Positions 6,286 through 14,576 of a stretch of 16,782 nt of DNA are shown here, one piece after another. How positions within the stretch are numbered: the first letter of the stretch is position 1; every line of letters starts with the position of its first letter. The translations under genes were made by a program, and so were the position numbers. Below the pieces are notes generated by a model. The model saw only the letters and a list, made by a program, of their open reading frames with translations, was not told where the DNA came from and did not search any database. Origin of the DNA: Neisseriaceae bacterium (GTDB lineage Bacteria; Pseudomonadota; Gammaproteobacteria; Burkholderiales; Neisseriaceae); NCBI GenBank assembly GCA_017446355.1, contig JAFSQZ010000068.1:1-16782 (forward strand). The letters are read 5' to 3'.

Positions 6286-7332
6286 TTATGAACGGCGACG
6301 ACGCTCACCAGGTAAACCCAAACCTGCCCATTTCATTACATTGGCGACTTCGGCTGGATTTAATTCATAAAATTGTCCACGTTTTAAGCGGTTTGGCAAG
6401 CCAATCGGACCGAACCCAACGCGTACCAAACGGCTAACGGTTAAACCAAAATGTTCAAAAATACGGCGCACTTCCCTATTTCGTCCTTCTTTAATCACCA
6501 AGTTATACCAATGATTACTGCCTTCGCCACCTTGTTCAAAAATTCGTTCCACTTTTGCCAAGCCATCGTCCAACATAACGCCATTTTGGGTCAACATTTT
6601 CATTTGTTCAGTGCTTAATTCGCCCAAAACACGCACGGCGTATTCGCGTTCCACTTCAAAACTTGGGTGCGCAAAACGCTGCACCAATTCTCCTGATGTG
6701 GTCAAAATCAACAAACCACTGGTGTTAATATCCAAGCGTCCAATCGCCACCCAACGACTGCTCGCTGCTTGTGGCAGACGGTCAAAAATACTCACGCGTC
6801 CTTGTGGATCATCACGTGAAACAATTTCACCTTCTTGTTTGTAATACAAAATAATGCGTGGCAAGCGATCCGCCCATTTTAGTTTAACAGGCGAACCTTT
6901 TACCAAAACCTGATCATCAGGCGAAACTTTATCGCCTAACTGCGCAACGCGACCGTTGATGCTTACCCAACCATTGCCAATCCATTGTTCCATTTCTCGG
7001 CGTGAACCCACTCCACTTGCCGCCAAGATTTTTTGTAGGCGTTCAGGCGCAATGCGCGATAAATCAGTACGTTTTTCTTTTAAAAAACGAGCGTGATTTT
7101 GAATTTTTTGATTAGGTTGGCGTACAACTAATTTTTTTGCTTTGCTGGTGCGTTGTTTAGGCAAAGCATTGGTGGAAATTTGTTCGGAAACAGAATTGGC
7201 AGCCGTTTGATGAAGATTTTTTTTAGCAACAGATTTTGTGCGTTTGCTGCCCAAAAGACGAGATTGAGATGCGTTTTTTTTACTGCTAACGCCATCACGA
7301 ATTTCACGTTTACTCAACGTTTTCTTACTCAT
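6286..7332 (-). CDS. rluB: 23S rRNA pseudouridine synthase RluB
   Basis: A 348-residue enzyme of the RsuA/RluB family that isomerises a uridine of 23S rRNA helix 80 (U2605 in E. coli). I start it at ATG 7332 (MSKKTLSKRE) because AGGAG lies 7 bases upstream. The frame continues 53 codons further upstream, but that part contains a DUS and looks non-coding. Residues 1-95 are a Lys/Arg-rich, low-complexity extension, probably for RNA binding. Residues 97-145 are an S4 domain (ERLQKILAASGVGSRREME). The catalytic motif is GRLDINTSGLL with D201. The C-terminus ends GERRRRS. It is first in a run with folA. Confidence 0.93.
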   Translation of the reverse strand: MSKKTLSKREIRDGVSSKKNASQSRLLGSKRTKSVAKKNLHQTAANSVSEQISTNALPKQRTSKAKKLVVRQPNQKIQNHARFLKEKRTDLSRIAPERLQKILAASGVGSRREMEQWIGNGWVSINGRVAQLGDKVSPDDQVLVKGSPVKLKWADRLPRIILYYKQEGEIVSRDDPQGRVSIFDRLPQAASSRWVAIGRLDINTSGLLILTTSGELVQRFAHPSFEVEREYAVRVLGELSTEQMKMLTQNGVMLDDGLAKVERIFEQGGEGSNHWYNLVIKEGRNREVRRIFEHFGLTVSRLVRVGFGPIGLPNRLKRGQFYELNPAEVANVMKWAGLGLPGERRRRS

Positions 7333-7423
7333 AAAAACTCCTAATAAATTGTTATTGAACAACTTATTCTTCTGTGGCACAAGGCGACAGGAAAAATAAA
7401 AAGCCAAATGATACACGTTTTTC

Positions 7424-7435
7424 AGGCTGCCTGAA
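7424..7435 (+). repeat. DNA uptake sequence (exact, palindromic form)
   Basis: In the non-coding stretch upstream of rluB (7333-7497), about 90 bases before the rluB start. Confidence 0.9.
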
Positions 7436-7497
7436 AGTGATAAAACCGCTGTTTTAAAATCTTGGTAAACCCCATTTGCGATAGATAACATATAACA

Positions 7498-7543
7498 AAA
7501 CGAAGAATCTTTTCTTGTTGTTTTATAAAAAGATTCTTCGTTT
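7498..7543. terminator. Long A/T-flanked hairpin between dedA and rluB
   Basis: The left arm ending CGAAGAATCTTTT (7498-7513) and the right arm AAAAGATTCTTCG plus TTT (7528-7543) give a perfect 16-bp stem with a 14-base loop. A residues on one side and T residues on the other fit a bidirectional rho-independent terminator. It would end the dedA transcript on the - strand. The stem is AT-rich, so strength is uncertain. Confidence 0.75.
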
Positions 7544-7570
7544 CATTCAATATAAATGTTTGTTTTGTTC

Positions 7571-7582
7571 AGGCTGCCTGAA
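7571..7582 (+). repeat. DNA uptake sequence (exact, palindromic form)
   Basis: Ends one base before the dedA stop, between that gene and its hairpin terminator. Confidence 0.9.
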
Positions 7583-7583
7583 A

Positions 7584-8258
7584 TTATGATTTAAAAGAAC
7601 TCTGTTGTCTGTTTAAGCGTCGTTGACGACGTTTTTCCAATAAAGCTGCTTTGCGTGCATAACGCGCTTGATATTTTTGTCGCCAATATCGCCAAAACCA
7701 TAGCAAGCCAATCACAAAAACAATGTATAACATATGTTGAAAACGATGAATTTGTTCCAACAACCAATCTTTGTTTTCTGCACCATAGTTGCCCAAATAA
7801 ATCCATATGGGCACAGAAATTAAGGCAGCCAATCCGTCCATCAGCAACCACTGCCAAAATTTAATGCGCCCACTCATACCCGCCGTTAAAAAAATCGGCG
7901 TGCGCAAACCTGGTAAAAAACGTGCGACAAACAATACGCGGTTGCCATATTTATCAAATTTTTGTTGTACTTGTGCATAGCGTTTAGGTGGCATCAATCG
8001 TGCAATGGGTTTGACGCGTAAAATTTGTTCACCGTATTCGCGTCCCAGCATAAAGATTAAACCATCACCAACCAATACACCAAATAAACCCACAACAAAC
8101 ATTACGTGAACATTGGTATAACCTAAACCAGAAATCACGCCACCTACAACCAAAGTAACGTCTTCTGGAATGGGAATACCAAAGCCACATAGCACGAGTA
8201 CAAAAAATACGGCTAAATAACCAAATTCAATAAAAAAAAGTTCTAAAAATGTAAACAT
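7584..8258 (-). CDS. DedA-family inner-membrane protein
   Basis: A 224-residue polytopic membrane protein. Family landmarks are GFGIPIPEDVTLVVGG (25-40, acidic E32/D33), the GDG at 64-66 and FVARFLPGLRTPIFLTAG (110-127) with R113, P116, G117 and R119. About five membrane segments are followed by a strongly basic tail (about 188-224). DedA proteins include lipid flippases for undecaprenyl phosphate and other lipids and affect envelope integrity; the exact substrate here cannot be read from sequence. The ATG has no clear ribosome site (AT-rich upstream). It lies downstream of the restriction-modification pair, separated by an uptake sequence. Confidence 0.9.
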   Translation of the reverse strand: MFTFLELFFIEFGYLAVFFVLVLCGFGIPIPEDVTLVVGGVISGLGYTNVHVMFVVGLFGVLVGDGLIFMLGREYGEQILRVKPIARLMPPKRYAQVQQKFDKYGNRVLFVARFLPGLRTPIFLTAGMSGRIKFWQWLLMDGLAALISVPIWIYLGNYGAENKDWLLEQIHRFQHMLYIVFVIGLLWFWRYWRQKYQARYARKAALLEKRRQRRLNRQQSSFKS

Positions 8259-8292
8259 ATTAAGTTAAAAATTTTCGCTTTACTTCGTTTTC

Positions 8293-8304
8293 AGGCTGCC
8301 TGAA
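8293..8304 (+). repeat. DNA uptake sequence (exact, palindromic form), distal edge of the restriction-modification cassette
   Basis: One base beyond the endonuclease stop. Its counterpart at 10470-10481 has the same orientation and bounds the other side of the cassette. Confidence 0.9.
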
Positions 8305-8305
8305 A

Positions 8306-9028
8306 TTATTTTGCTAATATAGAAAATATCACTTTTTCTATAAATCGTTCGTAATCATTAAAAATAACAACATCATCAAATAAAAACTGTTTTTGTGATA
8401 ATTGGATAGTGAAGTCATTATTTAAGTAGTAATTTTTATAATCCTGTTTATTTTTTATTTCTTGGGTGGGTTCTGCAATATGAACAACATATAACAGTGT
8501 CTTATCAGGTGTATGAAGGAATTGTTTAATATTATCTTGGGATAGTTTAATGTATTTTATTAAATGGTATTCATCAATTTCTTCCCATTTTGTAATTTTT
8601 CCATTTTTATCAAAATACGGCAACTTATCAGGAATAACCAATAATTGAAAGTACTGTAGTTGATTACTGCGAATATTTGCCGTTTCACCCAACATATTTT
8701 CAAAATAATTATTTGCATTTTGAAAATAATTACTCATCACATACTTAACAGCAACACCTGCAATAGCACGATTTTTGTGTTTTATGGTTATATCAACCAT
8801 TTTATCAATATATCTGCCTTGTATTTTTTCTTCCTTACCGTCATTAAAACCTAATGCAAAAACAGAATAATCTACTTTACCCATTTCCTTGATTTTCTTA
8901 TCAATATCTCGGGCAATTGCACCGTGCAACACTTTTAATTTTTCATTACTTCGGGCATTTGTTGTTAAATAAGTAATAAAAGATTGTTTAAGCACACTCA
9001 AAAAGGTCTGCTTGTCCATTTTGCTCAC
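8306..9028 (-). CDS. Probable type II restriction endonuclease
   Basis: A 240-residue protein I do not recognise by name, called an endonuclease mainly from context: it directly follows and overlaps a DNA methyltransferase. A possible PD-(D/E)xK core is D79 in KMVDITI plus GVAVK (91-95, K95), with A93 where an acid is usual. The stretch SNYFQNANNYFENMLGETA (99-117) carries further acids (E110, E115). There are no membrane segments. The frame overlaps the methyltransferase end by 41 bases from the first ATG, or 32 from the ATG at 9019, so translation is likely coupled. The gene is AT-rich: 11 of 60 bases are G/C in 8401-8460, against 26 of 60 in glmM at 11041-11100, which suggests transfer. 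The recognition site is unknown. Confidence 0.7.
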   Translation of the reverse strand: MSKMDKQTFLSVLKQSFITYLTTNARSNEKLKVLHGAIARDIDKKIKEMGKVDYSVFALGFNDGKEEKIQGRYIDKMVDITIKHKNRAIAGVAVKYVMSNYFQNANNYFENMLGETANIRSNQLQYFQLLVIPDKLPYFDKNGKITKWEEIDEYHLIKYIKLSQDNIKQFLHTPDKTLLYVVHIAEPTQEIKNKQDYKNYYLNNDFTIQLSQKQFLFDDVVIFNDYERFIEKVIFSILAK

Positions 9029-10457
9029 CCATAATTTTATAATCTAAATATTTTAATAAGTCTTTTGATGAGAAAGTATAGTATCCGCCTTGCTTGTATT
9101 TGCCTAATGCTTGCACATAATCCACAAACTCTTGTTGCAATAAAATATCTTTTATTTCATTAAACGGCAATTCCGTGAGAATATATAAACCACCATAACT
9201 GCCAACACCTGCTGGGCAAGGTGTTAATTTAATATCATCAAGATTGCGAATTAAAGCGTTTATCGCATATTTGTTTTTCCAAGTATCTAATATGCCTTGC
9301 GAACGTCCAAAAATATGCCAAATGTTTTTGTTTTCTAAACTGCGTGCTTTGAGTTTGTCGCTGTGGGCAAAATAATGTTGTTTAATTTGCGGAACGTTAA
9401 TCAGCTCATTAAATGGAATATATTTCCCGTTTTTATCATATGGATAAAAACATTTTTGCATTTTCCCTGTGGACGATTTCACCACTGGAATCGTGTATTC
9501 ATTAAAATCAAAATCACCAATAAAAAATTTATCACACAGCGTGGCAAAACCATTTTTAACATTAATCTTGTTTCTTTCAGGCTGCCTGAAACGAAGTTCA
9601 GCGAGCCTTTGCGAAGTTAAAAGAATGTGTTTGATTTGTTTTAAGTTTTTAGCCGTAGAAAAATAAAAATTACCGTCAATATAAAAATCACTGTATTTTA
9701 ATGTTTCTATTTTTTGTGTTTCATAATTTTCATATTCAATACAATTATTTTTTTCTTGTGATAATAAAACAATGGCAGTATAAGTTGTGGCGTTAAATAC
9801 TTGCGTATGTTTTAAATCAATCACTTTTTTGAGTAATTGATTTTGAATTAAATTTTTGCGTAATAATTTTGCTGCTAAACTGTTAAACAAAGATGACGGA
9901 TTGATATAACACAATACGCCTGTTTTATTAAGCATATTGATACCGATTTCATAAAACACAATGTATAAATCCGTCATTCCCTGCTGGGCAAAATGAAATT
10001 GCTTCACAGACGAATAATCTAATAAGTTATGCACACGCACATACGGCGGATTGCCTACCACAAAATCCATTTTGCCGCTATAGTTTTGACAAGTTAATGC
10101 ATCGGTATTTTTTATGTCCCACGCTGCCTGAAAAACACCAAAAGATTGTGCAATTTTGTTTAAGTTTTCAATACATTTTTGGTATTCAATTGGTTCAATT
10201 TCAATACCGTGAATATAGTGTGTTAAATCGTGTTGTAATTGCTCAATGTTGTATCCATTACGCAAGGCGATTTCACAATAACGATGAACAATTTCACACA
10301 AAAATGCACCGTCTCCACAACTGTTATCAATAATGTGTTTTTGCAATATGGCATTGCCTTGATAACCAGCAGTGTCCAAAATCAAACGCACCATACTGGA
10401 CGGCGTATAGTAACGACCGTTGGTTTTTTGTATGGTGTGTTGATTGCTGGACGGCAT
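8988..10457 (-). CDS. Type II DNA adenine-N6 methyltransferase (gamma type)
   Basis: A 489-residue enzyme that transfers methyl from S-adenosylmethionine to adenine N6. YYTPSSMV (16-23) precedes motif I, DNSCGDGAF (44-52). Motif IV is NPPY (136-139). Motifs I then IV followed by a long C-terminal target-recognition region is the gamma order. It would protect host DNA from the overlapping downstream endonuclease gene. An uptake sequence and a copy of a local repeat are translated in frame around residues 280-294 (FRQPE). The start has no Shine-Dalgarno, and a 12-bp palindrome covers the ATG (10454-10465). The gene follows glmM by 44 bases on the same strand and may be read from its promoter. 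No controller (C) protein gene is visible. Target sequence unknown. Confidence 0.88.
   Translation of the reverse strand: MPSSNQHTIQKTNGRYYTPSSMVRLILDTAGYQGNAILQKHIIDNSCGDGAFLCEIVHRYCEIALRNGYNIEQLQHDLTHYIHGIEIEPIEYQKCIENLNKIAQSFGVFQAAWDIKNTDALTCQNYSGKMDFVVGNPPYVRVHNLLDYSSVKQFHFAQQGMTDLYIVFYEIGINMLNKTGVLCYINPSSLFNSLAAKLLRKNLIQNQLLKKVIDLKHTQVFNATTYTAIVLLSQEKNNCIEYENYETQKIETLKYSDFYIDGNFYFSTAKNLKQIKHILLTSQRLAELRFRQPERNKINVKNGFATLCDKFFIGDFDFNEYTIPVVKSSTGKMQKCFYPYDKNGKYIPFNELINVPQIKQHYFAHSDKLKARSLENKNIWHIFGRSQGILDTWKNKYAINALIRNLDDIKLTPCPAGVGSYGGLYILTELPFNEIKDILLQQEFVDYVQALGKYKQGGYYTFSSKDLLKYLDYKIMGEQNGQADLFECA
9579..9590 (+). repeat. DNA uptake sequence (exact, palindromic form, in coding sequence)
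   Basis: Lies within the methyltransferase gene and encodes FRQPE on the - strand, at the junction of the catalytic and target-recognition parts. Confidence 0.9.
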
Positions 10458-10465
10458 AGCTATGC
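10454..10465. promoter_or_regulatory. 12-bp palindrome over the methyltransferase start codon
   Basis: GCATAGCTATGC is a perfect palindrome, and its first half contains the start codon (CAT at 10455-10457 on the + strand). Its position would suit an operator or an mRNA hairpin masking the start, but a 12-bp palindrome is expected a few times by chance in this length. Confidence 0.25.
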
Positions 10466-10469
10466 TTTC

Positions 10470-10481
10470 AGGCTGCCTGAA
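10470..10481 (+). repeat. DNA uptake sequence (exact, palindromic form), proximal edge of the restriction-modification cassette
   Basis: Between the glmM stop and the methyltransferase start, in the same orientation as the copy at 8293-8304. Confidence 0.9.
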
Positions 10482-10501
10482 TAAAAGAGTGTATTAACTC
10501 A

Positions 10502-11857
10502 TTAAGAATGAGTAGATTGCTCAATCGCTTGTGCGATTTTTTTCGCTAATCTTTCGGTTGTGCTGGTGCTGGTTGCTTCCACCATTACGCGTACCACTGG
10601 TTCTGTTCCTGATGGACGAACCACAACACGACCATTTTCACCCAATTCGGTTTCTACTTCTTTAATAACGGGCGCAGCAACTTTTCCCCACGCTTGATTT
10701 TTTGCGACGCGAACGTTAATCATTGTTTGTGGATAAGAATGCCAATCCACTGCGCTTGCTAAATCTTTTTGTAAAATATTTAAAGCAGCAAGAACTTGCA
10801 AAGCAGAAATGGTGCCATCGCCTGTATTGTGTTTATCCAAACACAAGATGTGTCCTGATGCTTCGCCGCCGACTTGCCAACCTTCTTCTTTTAATAATTC
10901 TAAAACATAACGGTCGCCCACTTTGGCGCGTTTAAAAGGAATATTGTGTGCAAGACAGGCTTTTTCCATTGCTAGGTTACTCATAATGGTGCCTACCACA
11001 CCACCAACTAAATTACCTTTCGCAGCACGTGCTTTGGCAATGACATAAACCAATTTGTCGCCATCATAAACCACGCCTTGACGGTCTACCATCATTAAGC
11101 GGTCGCCATCACCATCAATGGCAACGCCAAAATCTGCTTCGTTTTGTAACACGGCTGCCTGTAACGTTTTAATATGCGTTGCGCCGACTTTGTCGTTGAT
11201 GTTAAAACCATTGGGTTCGTTGCCTGTTTCAATCACATCAGCACCGAGTTCGTGAAACACTTTTGGGGTAACGTTGTAACCTGCGCCATTGGCTGTGTCC
11301 ACCACAATTTTTAAACCGTATAAATCCATAGAAGTTGGGAATGTGGATTTACAAAATTCAATATAACGGTCTTGCGCGCCTTCAATGCGACGCGCACGTC
11401 CCAAATCGTTGGAAGGCACGGTTTCTATTTCATTTTTTTGCAGTTTATCCAATTCTGCTTCAATGGCTAATTCCAATTCGTCTGTGAGTTTAACGCCACC
11501 TTCAGCAAAAAATTTGATACCGTTATCGGTATAAGCATTGTGTGAAGCGGAAATCATCACGCCACCTGATAAACGCATCGCGCGTGTTAAATAAGCAATG
11601 GCTGGCGTGGGAACGGGACCTGTTTGAATGGTGTTGACACCAGATGAAGTTAAACCTGCAACCAATGCACTTTCTAGCATATAGCCTGAAATGCGTGTGT
11701 CTTTTCCAATGATAACAGTGGGTTTGTATTCACCATCATGTTTGACCAAAGCTTTACCGAAAGCGTAGCCCAGTTTTAAGACAAAATCGGGCGTAATGGG
11801 GAATTTGCCCACAAAACCGCGTACACCGTCTGTGCCAAAGTATTTTCTTGTTGCCAT
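10502..11857 (-). CDS. glmM: Phosphoglucosamine mutase
   Basis: A 451-residue enzyme converting glucosamine-6-phosphate to glucosamine-1-phosphate, the committed route to UDP-N-acetylglucosamine for peptidoglycan and lipooligosaccharide. The N-terminus RKYFGTDGVRG is typical. The phosphoserine loop is SASHN (103-107, S105), the metal loop is DGDGDR (248-253), and the phosphate-binding loop RPSGTEP lies near the C-terminus. Length matches the family. AAGGA lies 10 bases before the ATG. In many bacteria folP/ftsH adjoin glmM; here a restriction-modification pair follows instead. It is divergent from norM, with uptake sequences between. Confidence 0.97.
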   Translation of the reverse strand: MATRKYFGTDGVRGFVGKFPITPDFVLKLGYAFGKALVKHDGEYKPTVIIGKDTRISGYMLESALVAGLTSSGVNTIQTGPVPTPAIAYLTRAMRLSGGVMISASHNAYTDNGIKFFAEGGVKLTDELELAIEAELDKLQKNEIETVPSNDLGRARRIEGAQDRYIEFCKSTFPTSMDLYGLKIVVDTANGAGYNVTPKVFHELGADVIETGNEPNGFNINDKVGATHIKTLQAAVLQNEADFGVAIDGDGDRLMMVDRQGVVYDGDKLVYVIAKARAAKGNLVGGVVGTIMSNLAMEKACLAHNIPFKRAKVGDRYVLELLKEEGWQVGGEASGHILCLDKHNTGDGTISALQVLAALNILQKDLASAVDWHSYPQTMINVRVAKNQAWGKVAAPVIKEVETELGENGRVVVRPSGTEPVVRVMVEATSTSTTERLAKKIAQAIEQSTHS

Positions 11858-11917
11858 GATGGTTGTCCTTTTTAATTGCTAATAAAAATTTCAGATTGTA
11901 AATAAAAAGCGGTGTAA

Positions 11918-11946
11918 ATACTATTAAATAACACGATTTTTACCAA
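11918..11946 (-). promoter_or_regulatory. Candidate promoter of glmM
   Basis: On the - strand, TTGGTA (11941-11946) and TAGTAT (11918-11923) lie 17 bases apart, each 4/6 to consensus, about 60 bases before the glmM start. The region is AT-rich, so a different pair could be used. Confidence 0.35.
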
Positions 11947-11959
11947 TTTTTAATCTTTC

Positions 11960-11971
11960 AGGCTGCCTGAA
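11960..11971 (+). repeat. DNA uptake sequence (exact, palindromic form)
   Basis: In the glmM-norM divergent region, upstream of the glmM promoter candidate. Confidence 0.9.
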
Positions 11972-12074
11972 ACGCTAAAAAATCATTGGATTACATTTAT
12001 AGAAAAACGCCATCAATTGGTGTAGATGCAAAACCGCGCACGCAGTTAGGGGTTAGGGTTTTCTACAATTTAGG

Positions 12075-12080
12075 TATAAT
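12075..12080 (+). promoter_or_regulatory. Candidate -10 element of norM
   Basis: A perfect TATAAT lies 55 bases before the norM ATG. No good -35 stands 16-18 bases upstream (the candidates read TTAGGG or GTTAGG), so activity may depend on an activator or be low. Confidence 0.4.
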
Positions 12081-12111
12081 GTTGCCTTTTTTATTTGATG
12101 ATTGCGTTTTC

Positions 12112-12123
12112 AGGCTGCCTGAA
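12112..12123 (+). repeat. DNA uptake sequence (exact, palindromic form)
   Basis: In the norM leader, between the -10 candidate and the ATG. In frame it would read FRLPE, which helps explain the false upstream extension of the norM frame. Confidence 0.9.
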
Positions 12124-12135
12124 AATGATTGTGGT

Positions 12136-13512
12136 ATGTTATTTGATTTAAATCGTTATTCTTTTAACAGTTTTCTTAATGAATCCAGTTATTTAGTTAA
12201 ATTGGCTTTACCGATGATGTTGGCATCTATCGCAGCGGTGGGCGTTGGTGTGGTGGACACCGTGATGGCAGGTGGTGCTGGCAAGGAAAATTTAACAGTG
12301 GTGGCATTGGGTAGTGCCTTGTTTAATACGGTGTTTATTACCTTAATTGGGGTGATGACGGCATTAAACCCTGTGATTGCACAAATGCACGGCGCGGGCG
12401 AAACCACAAAAGTCGGTGAAATTGGACGACAAGGTTTGTGGTTTGGTTTGTTTATTGGCGTGTTTGGTTTGATATTGATGCTGGGCTTGATTGCGCCTTT
12501 AAAAAATTATTTGACGTTTTCGGCACATTTGGAAAATATGCTGGGCGATTTTGTGTTTTACACCGCTTTGGCAATGCCCGCAGCAATGTTGCACCGCGCT
12601 TTACACGCTTATGCCGCCAGTTTAAATCGTCCCAATCCGATTATGTGGGTCAGTTGGGGCGGTTTGGTATTGAGTATTCCAGTGAATTATGTGTTGATTT
12701 ATGGCAAACTGGGGCTGCCTGAAATGGGTGGTGCAGGTTGTGGTTTAACAACCTTAATTGTTTTTATATTCAATGCAATAGCTTTGGCGTTTTATATTTG
12801 GCGCGAACCTTATTTTGATAAATTTGCTTTGTTTACCCAATGGTGTTTGCCCAATAAAACAACACAAAAACAATTTTGGCAAATTGGTTGGCCTATTGGT
12901 GGGTCGTATTTTTTGGAAGCCAGTTTGTTTACGTCTATTGTGTGGTTGCTTGCGCCTTTGGGTGAAGAAAACGTATCGGCGCAACAAGTGGTGATGAGTA
13001 TTACCAGTGTGATTTATATGATTCCGCAATCTATTGGCACAGCCGCAACGGTGCGTATTGGTTTTTCCATTGGTAAACGACAATTTGCTCGAGCGCGGTA
13101 TGTTTCAGGTGTAGGGCTAACGCTGGGTTTAAGTTTGGCAATGTGTACGATGTTATTTTTAAGTTTGGCGCGGTTTCCTTTGGTTCAGTTGTATACCGAT
13201 GACCAGCTGATTATCGCTTTGGCAAGCAGTATTATTTTATTTGCAGCAGTTTTCCAACTTGTTGATTTTACACAATGTATTGCTTCATACGCTTTGCGCG
13301 GATATAAAGTTACACGAATGCCCATGTTGATTCACGCCATTGCATTTTGGTTGTGTGGTTTAATTCCAGGTTATTTGTTGTCATAACATTTTAAAATGGG
13401 GATTTATGGTTTTTGGACAGCATTGGTGTTGTCCTTATCATTTGCTGCGATGGCATTGGTGTGGTATTTGGAAAAATGCAGTAAATTTGCAATGTTGCGC
13501 GGTGGTATTTAG
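12136..13512 (+). pseudogene. norM: norM, MATE multidrug efflux pump interrupted by an in-frame stop
   Basis: The frame from ATG 12136 (MLFDLNRYSFNSFL) follows neisserial NorM from its first residue. NorM is a 12-helix, cation-driven inner-membrane exporter of fluoroquinolones and cationic dyes. Codon 417 is TAA (13384-13386), yet the same frame continues at once with HFKMGIYGFWTALVLSLS and ends at TAG 13510-13512. In remembered Neisseria NorM this reads YLLAYRFDMGIYGFWTAL, so TAA stands where Tyr is expected. With that codon sense the product would be 458 residues, near the usual 459. The truncated 416-residue form lacks the last membrane helix. ATG 13396 has no ribosome site for restart. 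No clear ribosome site precedes 12136. It may be a real nonsense mutation, a phase of population variation or a base-call error. Confidence 0.88.
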
Positions 13513-13516
13513 TTTC

Positions 13517-13528
13517 AGGCTGCCTGAA
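13517..13528 (+). repeat. DNA uptake sequence (exact, palindromic form)
   Basis: Between the end of norM and the murB ribosome site. Confidence 0.9.
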
Positions 13529-13544
13529 AACAAGGAAAATAATA

Positions 13545-14576
13545 ATGTTTCAGTTACAAAAAAACGTTAATCTTCAAGCATTAAGTACCTTTCATTTACC
13601 AGCACAAGCAGCGTTTTATGGTGAATTAACCGATGAAAAACAGCTGCCTGAAATTTGTGCATTGCCTGAATTTAATCAGCAAACGGTTTTATGGTTAGGC
13701 GGCGGCAGTAATGTCTTATTTTTAGACGATTTTCCTTATTTAATCATTAAGTTAGCCAATAAAGGCATACGAGAAATCGCGCGTGAAAATGGCAAGGTTT
13801 TGATTCAGGCAGCCGCAGGTGAAGTGTGGCACGACTTTGTGCAACACACTTTATCACTGGGATTAAGTGGTTTAGAAAATTTAAGCTTAATTCCAGGCAC
13901 AGTTGGCGCATCGCCTGTACAAAACATCGGTGCTTATGGCGTAGAAGTCAAAGACCGTATTCACAGTATTCGTTGTTTTGACTTGGAAAAACAAACATTT
14001 ATTAAATTGAGTAATGCCGATTGTGCCTTTGCTTATCGCGACAGTTTTTTTAAACGTGCAGGTAAAAAACGTTATGTGATTGTTGCGGTTACTTTTGTGT
14101 TAGATGAAACATTTGTTGCCAATATTCGCTATGGCGATGTTGCCAAAGTTTTGGCAGAACAAGTCGGTGAGCGTGAAATCACTGCACAAGATGTTGCCAA
14201 TGCCGTATGCAGTATTCGGCGCAACAAATTGCCCAATCCAAATGAAATCGGCAATGTTGGCAGTTTTTATCACAATCCCATCGTATCGCGTGAACAAGCC
14301 GATGCTTTGTTGCAAACGTTTCCTGAAATGCCGCATTATCCATTAGCTGATGGTCGCGTGAAACTGGCGGCTGGCTGGTTAATTGACCAATGCGGTTTAA
14401 AAGGCAAAAGCATTGGCGGTGCAGCCGTACACGAAAAACAAGCATTGATATTGATTAACAAAAACAACCAAGCAAGTGCAGCAGATTTAATTGCTTTATC
14501 AGATTATGTGGTGCAAACGGTGGCACAACGTTTCGCAGTAACTTTGCAGCCCGAACCAAACTGGCTGCCTGAATAA
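13545..14576 (+). CDS. murB: UDP-N-acetylenolpyruvoylglucosamine reductase
   Basis: A 343-residue FAD enzyme that reduces the enolpyruvyl group to make UDP-N-acetylmuramate in the cytoplasm. FAD-binding motifs are GGGSN (52-56) and IPGTVGA (116-122). YRDS (164-167) is present, and the catalytic Ser is S240 in GNVGSFYHNP. The extra loop with YRDS and the length mark type I MurB, as in E. coli. AGGA lies eight bases before the ATG. The last codons, WLPE-stop, come from an uptake-like sequence (TGGCTGCCTGAA, 14562-14573, 11/12); others at 13642 and 13804 are also translated. It is followed by yaaA after 58 bases. Confidence 0.96.
   Translation: MFQLQKNVNLQALSTFHLPAQAAFYGELTDEKQLPEICALPEFNQQTVLWLGGGSNVLFLDDFPYLIIKLANKGIREIARENGKVLIQAAAGEVWHDFVQHTLSLGLSGLENLSLIPGTVGASPVQNIGAYGVEVKDRIHSIRCFDLEKQTFIKLSNADCAFAYRDSFFKRAGKKRYVIVAVTFVLDETFVANIRYGDVAKVLAEQVGEREITAQDVANAVCSIRRNKLPNPNEIGNVGSFYHNPIVSREQADALLQTFPEMPHYPLADGRVKLAAGWLIDQCGLKGKSIGGAAVHEKQALILINKNNQASAADLIALSDYVVQTVAQRFAVTLQPEPNWLPE

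Noticed and set aside
7333..7491. 53-codon N-terminal extension of rluB
   Set aside because: It contains an uptake sequence, has no family similarity, and a good ribosome site (AGGAG) supports the ATG at 7332.
8660..8854. Frame antisense to the endonuclease gene, a possible antisense regulator
   Set aside because: It lacks a ribosome site and a recognisable protein. AT-rich codons of the endonuclease gene give open antisense frames easily.
12045..12058. TTAGGGGTTAGGG, resembling a telomere or G-rich repeat
   Set aside because: There are only two imperfect units and no four-run G pattern on either strand; most likely chance.
11986..12135. 50-codon N-terminal extension of norM
   Set aside because: Neisseria NorM begins at MLxDLxRxSF, matching ATG 12136. 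The extension spans a TATAAT and an uptake sequence and looks like a leader.
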